This document shows, one piece after another, positions 1 through 5,206 of a stretch of DNA of 5,575 bases (its first letter is position 1; each line of letters starts with the position of its first letter). This DNA comes from Betaproteobacteria bacterium (lineage in GTDB: Bacteria > Pseudomonadota > Gammaproteobacteria > Burkholderiales > Usitatibacteraceae): positions 1-5,575 of the forward strand of contig JANYFH010000382.1 in assembly GCA_025362705.1 (NCBI GenBank), read 5' to 3'. The position numbers and the translations under genes were made by a program. Below the pieces are notes generated by a model. The model was not told the DNA's origin. It did not search any database and saw nothing but the letters and a program-made list of their open reading frames with translations.

Positions 1-107
1 GGGTCGTCGCCCGGAACCAGTGAACTGGAGGCCACATGAGCGTGGCCTTTGGAGACGAAAAAATCGATAAAGGCCTGGCGGATGCCGGAAACAGTGGTGA
101 GATTCAT
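1..107 (-). CDS. alaS: Alanyl-tRNA synthetase, N-terminal fragment (cut by left edge)
   Basis: Alanyl-tRNA synthetase charges tRNA-Ala with alanine in the cytoplasm and is essential. Only the first 35 codons plus two bases are in the window; the rest lies beyond base 1. The visible protein starts MNLTTVSGIRQAF, followed by IDFFVSKGHAHVASSSLVPG. This matches the conserved AlaRS start: E. coli has the pattern IRQAFLDFFHSKGH followed by VASSSLVP. The segment is the beginning of the class II catalytic domain, before motif 1. The ATG at 105-107 places the IRQAF block at residue 9, as in the family. No Shine-Dalgarno sequence is visible before this ATG; the preceding bases on the coding strand are A-rich and form one arm of an inverted repeat. 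It is read in the same direction as the aminotransferase but 272 bases from it, so it probably has its own promoter. Identification is confident from sequence resemblance. Confidence 0.93.
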   Translation of the reverse strand, partial: MNLTTVSGIRQAFIDFFVSKGHAHVASSSLVPGDD

Positions 108-149
108 GACGTTTTTTTGTGTGGCGACGGAGGCCCGTGAATAAACGTC
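108..149 (-). promoter_or_regulatory. Start-adjacent inverted repeat in the alaS leader
   Basis: GACGTTT (108-114) and AAACGTC (143-149) are perfect 7-base inverted repeats, 28 bases apart. In the alaS mRNA the second arm lies directly against the AUG. Within the loop, ACGG (127-130) and CCGT (135-138) can form a small inner stem. No purine-rich ribosome site is visible between the stem and the start codon. I infer a leader structure that could limit ribosome access. That it has a regulatory role is not shown by the sequence alone. Confidence 0.4.
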
Positions 150-191
150 AATTTTACCTTAGCACGAGGTGCACGACGAAGCCGACGTTGG

Positions 192-238
192 CATTGCGAG
201 CGCAATGAGACCTTGCGAGTGCACGTTTGTAGAACGTG
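192..238. repeat. Two adjacent hairpins and a short direct repeat upstream of alaS
   Basis: CATTGCG (192-198) and CGCAATG (201-207) form a perfect inverted repeat with a 2-base centre. CACGTT (222-227) and AACGTG (233-238) form a second one with a 5-base loop. The two are overlapped by a direct repeat, TTGCGAGCGCA at 194-204 and TTGCGAGTGCA at 213-223, matching at 10 of 11 positions and 19 bases apart. If transcription of alaS starts near 267, both hairpins are in its mRNA leader. Alternatively they are paired protein-binding sites on DNA. No run of T follows either stem in either direction, so they are poor intrinsic terminators. Confidence 0.45.
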
Positions 239-273
239 TGAACGTATTGCGACCCTACAAACTCAACCCGGAA

Positions 274-286
274 ACTATAGCATTGG
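274..286 (-). promoter_or_regulatory. Extended -10 promoter, probably for alaS
   Basis: On the minus strand this reads CCAATGCTATAGT. TGC followed by TATAGT fits a sigma-70 extended -10 element (TGnTATAAT, with one mismatch in the hexamer). No good -35 hexamer sits 16-18 bases upstream; the nearest, TTGTAA (294-299 on the minus strand), is only 14 bases away. Transcription would start near base 267, giving alaS a leader of about 160 bases. The same 13-base core recurs before the aminotransferase at 1661-1673, which supports it being functional. Confidence 0.5.
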
Positions 287-299
287 TGCGGGTTTACAA

Positions 300-370
300 G
301 GCTTTTCCGGCCACAAAGCCCGTGGATGCTAGCATTTCGCGTGTTTTCTCTGGGAAATGTGTCACGACAC
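300..370 (-). terminator. Inverted repeats downstream of the aminotransferase, possible weak terminator region
   Basis: Three inverted repeats lie within 80 bases after the aminotransferase stop. GTGTC (359-363) pairs with GACAC (366-370). ATGCTAGCAT (326-335) is a perfect 10-base palindrome. GGCTTT (300-305) pairs with AAAGCC (315-320) across a 9-base loop. On the minus strand none is followed by a clear T-run; the last is followed only by TTGT. They may slow or end transcription before the alaS promoter, but a textbook intrinsic terminator is absent. Confidence 0.3.
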
Positions 371-379
371 TTTGTACTT

Positions 380-1612
380 TCATTTGCCGATCACTTCGTC
401 TAGACAACCAATCAGCCGATCAATTTCTTCCGCAGTGTTGTAATGCGCCATCGATACCCGCACCACGCCGCCTTGTGCCTGCAAGCCGAGTGCTTCGATG
501 AGTCTGCGCGCGTAGAAATCGCCGAAGCGAATGCCGATATTGAATTTGTCCCCATGGCGCACGATGATCTCCGAGTGCCGACCCGCGACGACAAAGCTGA
601 TGGTTGGCATTCGATTGCCGTTGTGAACCTTGTGATGGCCGATGATGCGCACGTTTGACTTGGCGTGAAGATAGGACAGCAATCGCTCCGCAAGCGCATC
701 TTCGTGCAAGGTGAACGCATCGAATGCAGACTGCATGCGCTGCCGCCTCGTGCCGCTTGCCCCCAGTGAGGTGCCGATATCGTTTAGGTAGTCGGCAATG
801 CCGGCACAGCCCCACGACAACTCGAAATTCACGTTTCCCGGCTGCAGTTTGTACGGTAGCTCCCCGGGGTCGATGAAATGATGATTCAGGCTCGGCAACG
901 ACAACAGCAATTCGCGATTACCCCACAACACCGCGTAATGCGGCCCGAATACTTTGTAAAAACTGAACACATAAATATCTGCACCAGACGCTTGCACATC
1001 GACCAGCCGGTGCGGTGCATAGGCAACACCATCCACGCAGAGCCTGCCGCCGACTGCATGTACGCGCCGTGCTACTTCTGCGACCGGGTTCACACTGCCG
1101 AGCACGTTTGACGCATGCGTCATTGCCACCCACTTGGTGCGCCCGGTCAACAATCGGTCGAGATCATCAAGCTCCAGCATCAGGCTGTCGTGATTCACTT
1201 CCCAGATTTTGATTACCGCGCCAGCCTGCCGGAGCCGAATCCAGCCGCCGATATTGGCTTCGTGGTCAGTATTGGTCACGATGATCTCATCGCCCGGGTG
1301 AATGCCCGGCAGCAAGGCCTGCGTGAGGACAAACATCAGCGCCGTCGTGGCCGGGCCCATCACCACTTCGTCGTCGTGCGGCGCATTGATCAGTTCTGCA
1401 ATGGTGCGGCGCGCCGATAACACTCTCTCCGTTGCGAACTGCGATTGCGCGTAACTGGCGCCGAGCTGCACACTGCTCGTCAAAAGATATTCATGGATGC
1501 GGTCAGCGACGCGGCGCAGGACTTGCGAACCGCCGGCGTTGTCGAGGTAGACGCAATCAGACGCCAGCGCCGGAAACTCAGCGCGCACGGCAGTGAGGTT
1601 TAGTGAGGGCAT
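380..1612 (-). CDS. PLP-dependent class V aminotransferase, VC1184-type cysteine desulfurase-like protein
   Basis: A 410-residue fold-type I PLP enzyme of the class V aminotransferase/cysteine desulfurase superfamily, most like the VC1184 subgroup. The order is typical: substrate-end YLDNAGGSQ (residues 22-30), phosphate-binding MGPATTALM (85-93), THASNVLGSVNPV (165-177), the PLP-ring aspartate D194 in CVDGVAYAPH, and the Schiff-base lysine K220 in FSFYKVFGPH. H117 in NTDHEAN is the likely ring-stacking residue. The C-terminal small domain has IGIRFGDFYARRLIEALG (359-376). At that place SufS and IscS carry their catalytic cysteine, but here there is none; the only cysteines are C20, C192, C269 and C403. 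It may therefore be another kind of lyase or transaminase; the substrate is unknown. The ATG start has AGGA on the coding strand (1624-1627), 11 bases upstream, a weak ribosome site. An extended -10 promoter lies about 50 bases upstream. It is read divergently from the lipoprotein gene and lies upstream of alaS on the same strand. Confidence 0.9.
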   Translation of the reverse strand: MPSLNLTAVRAEFPALASDCVYLDNAGGSQVLRRVADRIHEYLLTSSVQLGASYAQSQFATERVLSARRTIAELINAPHDDEVVMGPATTALMFVLTQALLPGIHPGDEIIVTNTDHEANIGGWIRLRQAGAVIKIWEVNHDSLMLELDDLDRLLTGRTKWVAMTHASNVLGSVNPVAEVARRVHAVGGRLCVDGVAYAPHRLVDVQASGADIYVFSFYKVFGPHYAVLWGNRELLLSLPSLNHHFIDPGELPYKLQPGNVNFELSWGCAGIADYLNDIGTSLGASGTRRQRMQSAFDAFTLHEDALAERLLSYLHAKSNVRIIGHHKVHNGNRMPTISFVVAGRHSEIIVRHGDKFNIGIRFGDFYARRLIEALGLQAQGGVVRVSMAHYNTAEEIDRLIGCLDEVIGK

Positions 1613-1660
1613 ACGGAGATTTTTCCTGGTGAAGCGCGAATGAAATACGTTGGTCAGCAG

Positions 1661-1691
1661 ACTTTAGCATTGGATGCGGCTATGCACATCC
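1661..1691 (-). promoter_or_regulatory. Extended -10 promoter of the aminotransferase, with overlapping inverted repeat
   Basis: The minus strand reads CCAATGCTAAAGT at 1661-1673, an extended -10 (TGC plus TAAAGT). It is identical at 12 of 13 positions to the element upstream of alaS. Transcription would start near 1654, giving a leader of about 40 bases. No good -35 is present. Instead GGATG (1672-1676) and CATCC (1687-1691) form an inverted repeat across the -35 position, a possible operator. The gap to the divergent lipoprotein gene is only 142 bases if that gene starts at 1755. Confidence 0.45.
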
Positions 1692-1754
1692 GAATTGTCA
1701 CGAATTTTGGTTACCATAGCGTCTTCCCGAAAACTCTTCGTGCGCGCCTTCAAC

Positions 1755-3209
1755 ATGCCCAATTTTTGTCGTTCCCTGCGTTCCCCCACGCACCTCATGT
1801 TGTGCGCATCTTTTCTACTCGCCGGTTGCAGTTCGATGCGGCCGATATCAACCACTGCACCGTCGCCAAAACTGCTCGCTGCCTTCGTGGTCGTCGGCGA
1901 GAACGGCGCAGCCTGGGCACGAGCGATTACCCCTGTCGGTACATCGAACATGCAGGATGTGGCTTGTCCGCTTATTACCGTGGACGGTAACGCACAACGC
2001 ATGCTGGTTCGCGCACCGGCAGCGACAATTGCGCAACGGTCAACCGCGAGTGACACAGCCAATTCCAAACCATCTGACTTTCCTGTGCTGACCTGTGAGT
2101 TTGCGTTGCCTAAAAACGCCGTGCGCGCTGCGATCAGTGGTACCGAATTGCGCCTGCCCAAAGAAGCACCGCGCCGCATCGTGGTCATCGGCGATACCGG
2201 TTGCCGGATGAAAAAAGCCGACAACGCGTGGCAGGCCTGTCTCGATCAAAAAGAGTGGCCGTTTCGCAGCATTGCCGACGCTGCTGCCGCAATGGCACCG
2301 GACCTTGTCATTCACGTCGGCGACTATCACTACCGCGAGAACGTGTGTCCGCCAAATATCACCGGTTGCCAACATAGCCCGTGGGGATATGGCTGGGACA
2401 CATGGGAGGTGGATCTGTTCGAGCCGGCCGCAACGTTATTGGCAGTAGCGCCCTGGGTGGTCGTGCGCGGCAATCACGAAGAATGTCGGCGCGCCGGACA
2501 AGGTTGGTTTCGTTTTCTCGATAGCCGACCCTTCGACGACGCGCATAGTTGCAACGACGCAAAAAATGATTCGATCGCCAACTTCACGCCACCCTACGCC
2601 GTGCCACTTTCGAGCAACCTGCAGTTGATCGTATTCGACTCCGCAGTATCAGGCAATTTGCCGCTCGATCCTGCGAAACCCCGCGATGTGCAAGCATTCA
2701 ACCAGTATCGCGAGCAGTTTTTGACGGTCGATGCACTTGCCGCAAAGCCAGGCTTAAGCAGTATTTTCACGGTCCACCATCCCATCCTCGGATACTCGGT
2801 TTACGACGATAGCGGCGTGCACGGCGGCAGTGCCGCACTGCTGTCGGTGATGAAATCGCTTCACCCATTGGCCTACTACCCGTCAGCCGTGAATCTCGCA
2901 TTGCACGGGCACGTGCACCTGTTCGAGGCGATCAATTTCGCGTCAAATCATCCCGCCACGATCCTGTCTGGTATGGGCGGCGACGAGCTTTCGACGGTGC
3001 TTCCGGATCCATTTCCGGCCAATATCGCGCCCGCAGAAGGTGTCACGCTGGAAAGCATCACCCACTCAAACCAGTTCGGTTTCGTCGTCATGGACAAGCT
3101 TGAAAGCACTTGGCAAATCAGTGCCTATGACGTTCGTGGTGCACGTCAAACGATATGCGTACTCAGCGGCTCGAAGTTGCGCTGCGACAAGACCGGCCTG
3201 TTGAAATAG
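1755..3209 (+). CDS. Exported lipoprotein calcineurin-like metallophosphoesterase, purple acid phosphatase-like motifs
   Basis: A 484-residue metal-dependent phosphoesterase predicted to be anchored by lipid outside the inner membrane. I chose the ATG at 1755 because it gives a standard lipoprotein signal: a basic stretch, a hydrophobic core LMLCASFLLAG, and the lipobox LAGC with lipidated C25. An in-frame ATG at 1674 (511 residues) and a GTG at 1740 are alternatives; none has a good ribosome site, and starting at 1674 would put the gene against the opposite promoter. Residues 26-135 are a poorly conserved N-terminal part. The catalytic domain follows with GDTG (D147), GDYHY (D190, Y193), GNHE (N240, H241), VHHP (H341/H342) and HGHVH (H386, H388). 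This set is the two-metal site; GDxG and GDxxY are the purple acid phosphatase form. Ten cysteines follow the lipobox, consistent with disulfides outside the cytoplasm. The substrate is unknown. It ends 8 bases before the convergent zinc-ribbon gene. Confidence 0.88.
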   Translation: MPNFCRSLRSPTHLMLCASFLLAGCSSMRPISTTAPSPKLLAAFVVVGENGAAWARAITPVGTSNMQDVACPLITVDGNAQRMLVRAPAATIAQRSTASDTANSKPSDFPVLTCEFALPKNAVRAAISGTELRLPKEAPRRIVVIGDTGCRMKKADNAWQACLDQKEWPFRSIADAAAAMAPDLVIHVGDYHYRENVCPPNITGCQHSPWGYGWDTWEVDLFEPAATLLAVAPWVVVRGNHEECRRAGQGWFRFLDSRPFDDAHSCNDAKNDSIANFTPPYAVPLSSNLQLIVFDSAVSGNLPLDPAKPRDVQAFNQYREQFLTVDALAAKPGLSSIFTVHHPILGYSVYDDSGVHGGSAALLSVMKSLHPLAYYPSAVNLALHGHVHLFEAINFASNHPATILSGMGGDELSTVLPDPFPANIAPAEGVTLESITHSNQFGFVVMDKLESTWQISAYDVRGARQTICVLSGSKLRCDKTGLLK

Positions 3210-3220
3210 CTGCGCAGCTA
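3207..3220. repeat. Perfect 14-base palindrome spanning both convergent stop codons
   Basis: TAGCTGCGCAGCTA is its own reverse complement. Its first three bases are the TAG stop of the phosphoesterase, and its last three are the TAG stop of the zinc-ribbon gene on the other strand. As RNA it could form a 5-base-pair stem with a GCGC loop in either transcript. No T-run follows on either side, so if it acts as a bidirectional terminator it is a weak one. Confidence 0.5.
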
Positions 3221-3736
3221 AGCCTGCACAAACGTCGTAACCCGCCTTCTCGTGCGCTCGCGCAACGAACATTCGCGCAATGAATCTGCAAGTTTTTCAA
3301 GGTCGGGAATACCGTAAAGGATCACCGTCGCAAAACTCGCATCCGACGAGCGCAGGTGCAGCAGGCAATGGCCAAGCAGGCGCATCCCCAGGGGTTTGTG
3401 CAAATCGAAATGATCGATACGAAACAGCTCAAGGCTATCCTTGGTTTTTGAGAGAATGCCGCGTTCGATGCGCACGCGCTGAGACGTAATTTCATAGCTC
3501 GTATCGAGACTTTTCAGCCAGTAGTAAATAAAAGCCAGCCCAAGCGTGAGTACCACCGCAATCCACTGCCACGCGCTGTAAATCACCGCCGGACGACCGC
3601 TGAACAGCGGCTTTTCCGCTTCTGCTTCGCGGGAAGCGGCGAACGCCGTCAAATCGGTATTGCAAAAGCGGCACTTGATGGCAACTGCCTTGATGGTTTC
3701 GCCGCAGACCGGGCAGGCTTTGGTGTCATCATTCAT
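3218..3736 (-). CDS. Zinc-ribbon and bacterial PH domain (bPH2/DUF304) membrane protein
   Basis: A 172-residue protein of unknown physiological role. It begins with a zinc ribbon: CPVCG and CRFCN supply C8, C11, C22 and C25, spaced CxxC-10-CxxC. A short charged linker (about 31-43) follows. Then comes a hydrophobic segment at about 51-74 (IYSAWQWIAVVLTLGLAFIY), long enough for one membrane span or a short hairpin. Residues 79-155 match the bacterial PH domain seen in YdbS/YdbT-type proteins: TSYEITSQRVRIERGILSK, then ELFRIDHFDL, RLLG and a closing GIPDLEKLADSLRE. The C-terminus is basic (RERTRRR). The likely topology puts the ribbon and PH domain in the cytoplasm at the membrane face; this is inference. 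The ATG start is supported by AGAAGGA on the coding strand, 7 bases upstream. It is convergent with the phosphoesterase and divergent from the NmrA-like gene, so it appears to be a single-gene unit. Confidence 0.85.
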   Translation of the reverse strand: MNDDTKACPVCGETIKAVAIKCRFCNTDLTAFAASREAEAEKPLFSGRPAVIYSAWQWIAVVLTLGLAFIYYWLKSLDTSYEITSQRVRIERGILSKTKDSLELFRIDHFDLHKPLGMRLLGHCLLHLRSSDASFATVILYGIPDLEKLADSLRECSLRERTRRRVTTFVQA

Positions 3737-4064
3737 TTGATATTCCTTCTGCGGTTAGCGCGATGGCCGGATGTTTTTGCGCTTCATATTTTCTGTATCG
3801 CAATACTGAGATTCGCGTAACTCAACACTTTGGATAGAAAGCGCACGACATAGGTTTCCTGGCAATCAATTATTTGCGGTTCAACGATGTTCATGGATGC
3901 GAAGAGTATACGAGCCTGAGGCGTTCTGGTTCATTCTCACAGTAAACGCTGCAGACCGGAACGAATACCGCATACAACGTATCAAATAAATATCAAACAA
4001 GAATCGTATACTGCGCAAGAATAAATCCATCGATGTTGGTACGGCAAAAAGAGGAGCTTCGACC
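3737..4064. promoter_or_regulatory. Divergent intergenic region between the zinc-ribbon and NmrA-like genes
   Basis: This 328-base gap must carry the starts of two opposite genes. At the left end AGAAGGA (minus strand, 3744-3750) is the ribosome site of the zinc-ribbon gene. On the plus side TATACT (4007-4012) is a plausible -10 for the NmrA-like gene, about 50 bases before its ATG, but no -35 matches at 16-18 bases upstream. Just before it is a tandem repeat, TATCAAATAA (3980-3989) and TATCAAACAA (3991-4000), with an 11-base period. I see no convincing small gene in the gap. Confidence 0.45.
4051..4056 (+). promoter_or_regulatory. Strong ribosome binding site of the NmrA-like gene
   Basis: GAGGAG lies 8 bases before the ATG at 4065. 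It is the clearest Shine-Dalgarno sequence of the complete genes here and fixes that start. Confidence 0.8.
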
Positions 4065-5012
4065 ATGAACAAAAAACTGATCACTGTATTCGGTGCTACC
4101 GGTGCGCAAGGTGGCGGCCTGGCTCGCACCATCCTCGCTGACACCAGCGGCAATTTTGCGGTGCGCGCAGTCACGCGAAAACCCGATTCGAACGCGGCCC
4201 AAGCATTGTCCGCCGCAGGCGCGGAAGTCGTTGTCGCCGATCTCGACAATGCTGCGATTGTGGCGGGTGCCGTGCAGGGCGCGTACGGTGCTTTTTGTAT
4301 CACTAACTTCTGGGAACATTTTTCGCCCGACAAAGAGCTGGCGCAAGCTGCGACGCTGGCCCAGGCTGCGGCGGACGCAAAATTGCAGCACATCATCTGG
4401 TCCACGCTTGAAGACACACGCAAGACCCTTCCAATCGGCAGCGGAACAATGCCGACACTGATGGGTAAGTACAACGTGCCGCATTTCGATGCCAAGGGCG
4501 AAGCGAATCATTTCTTTCTTGGTCGCAAATTGCCGGTGACACTGTTATATACGTCGTTCTACTGGGATAACTTCATTCACTTCGGCATGGGGCCCGCCGC
4601 GGGTGCAGACGGCAAACTGGCGATCTCCCTTCCAATGGGTGACGCTAAATTGCCGGGGATTGCGGCAGTGGATATCGGCCGCTCTGCGTTCGGCATATTC
4701 AAAGCAGGCGTAGGCGCGCTTCCCCAATCTGTCGGCATCGCCGGCAAACACCTGAGCGGTACCGAGATGGCCGCCGCGTTCAGCAAACTGATCGGTAAGC
4801 CCGTGGCCTACAACGCCGTCACACCCGAGGCATATCGCGGATTTGGTTTTCCTGGCGCGGAAGATCTTGGCAACATGTTCCAGTTTAAACATGATTTCGA
4901 AACCGTCTTTCGTGCGGCGCGTAGCGTCGAGGCCACGCGCAAACTCAATCCGGCGCTGCTGAATTTCGAGCAGTGGTTGAATGTGAATCGTGCGGCGTTT
5001 GTGAAAGCTTGA
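4065..5012 (+). CDS. NmrA/HSCARG-like NAD(P)-binding protein
   Basis: A 315-residue atypical short-chain dehydrogenase of the NmrA-like family, similar in layout to human HSCARG (NMRAL1). It begins with a Rossmann fold: ITVFGATGAQGG holds the GxxGxxG dinucleotide loop (G10, G13, G16). AVTRKP follows strand 2, where R38 is placed to bind the NADP 2'-phosphate, so NADPH is preferred by inference. VVADLDN (57-62) is the usual aspartate after strand 3. VPHFDAKGEANHFF (138-151) carries the lysine K144 that family members keep in the helix corresponding to the SDR active-site helix; there is no clear YxxxK. The C-terminal part (about 155-310) has the family's VTLLYTSFYWDNF and VDIGRSAFGIF segments. 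Relatives act as redox sensors, regulators of transcription factors, or reductases of quinones and similar molecules. Which applies here cannot be told. It is preceded by a strong ribosome site and seems to be a single-gene unit. Confidence 0.88.
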   Translation: MNKKLITVFGATGAQGGGLARTILADTSGNFAVRAVTRKPDSNAAQALSAAGAEVVVADLDNAAIVAGAVQGAYGAFCITNFWEHFSPDKELAQAATLAQAAADAKLQHIIWSTLEDTRKTLPIGSGTMPTLMGKYNVPHFDAKGEANHFFLGRKLPVTLLYTSFYWDNFIHFGMGPAAGADGKLAISLPMGDAKLPGIAAVDIGRSAFGIFKAGVGALPQSVGIAGKHLSGTEMAAAFSKLIGKPVAYNAVTPEAYRGFGFPGAEDLGNMFQFKHDFETVFRAARSVEATRKLNPALLNFEQWLNVNRAAFVKA

Positions 5013-5088
5013 AAATACAAGCCTGAGCGCATTTAGCCCGCGAGTATTGCCAACCGATACCAGGGCTTTTGTGCCTTGCCTCCCCGGC

Positions 5089-5167
5089 GTGCAGCACATA
5101 CAGTGCGTCCCACTGATCTGGTGGTTTGACGCATCAATACCAACACCGTAAACACTCGGCCACCAGA
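5089..5167 (+). promoter_or_regulatory. Possible promoter nested in inverted repeats upstream of the secreted protein gene
   Basis: The 194-base gap after the NmrA-like gene holds three inverted repeats: GTGC-A-GCAC (5089-5097), CAGTG and CACTG (5101-5105 and 5111-5115), and an 8-base pair TCTGGTGG and CCACCAGA (5117-5124 and 5160-5167). Inside the last one, TTGACG (5126-5131) is a good -35. At 17 bases spacing it is followed by TAAACA (5149-5154), a mediocre -10. Transcription would then start near 5161. The first two repeats could instead serve as the end of the NmrA-like transcript, but no T-run follows them. Confidence 0.35.
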
Positions 5168-5206
5168 AGTCCAGACCGACTTCCAAATCCAGAGGTGGAG
5201 AAACAC

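Noticed and set aside
108..267. T-box riboswitch in the alaS leader
   Set aside because: I see no conserved T-box sequence, no specifier-loop layout and no antiterminator/terminator pair; T-boxes are also mainly found in Gram-positive bacteria.
169..501. Plus-strand open frame of 110 codons across the alaS upstream gap
   Set aside because: Its 3' third runs antisense to the aminotransferase, there is no ribosome site, and the protein shows no domain. The first part overlaps the inverted repeats and promoter.
1664..2224. Minus-strand open frame of 186 codons under the phosphoesterase
   Set aside because: It is antisense to the lipoprotein signal and the start of a well-supported catalytic domain; its composition is that of a reverse-frame shadow.
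3881..4511. Two long minus-strand open frames reaching into the intergenic gap before the NmrA-like gene
   Set aside because: Most of each lies antisense to the NmrA-like Rossmann domain, and the translations are cysteine- and alanine-rich without structure.
4545..5186. Minus-strand open frame of 213 codons opposite the NmrA-like gene
   Set aside because: It starts with TTG, has no recognisable domain, and is antisense to a gene with a strong ribosome site and clear family motifs.
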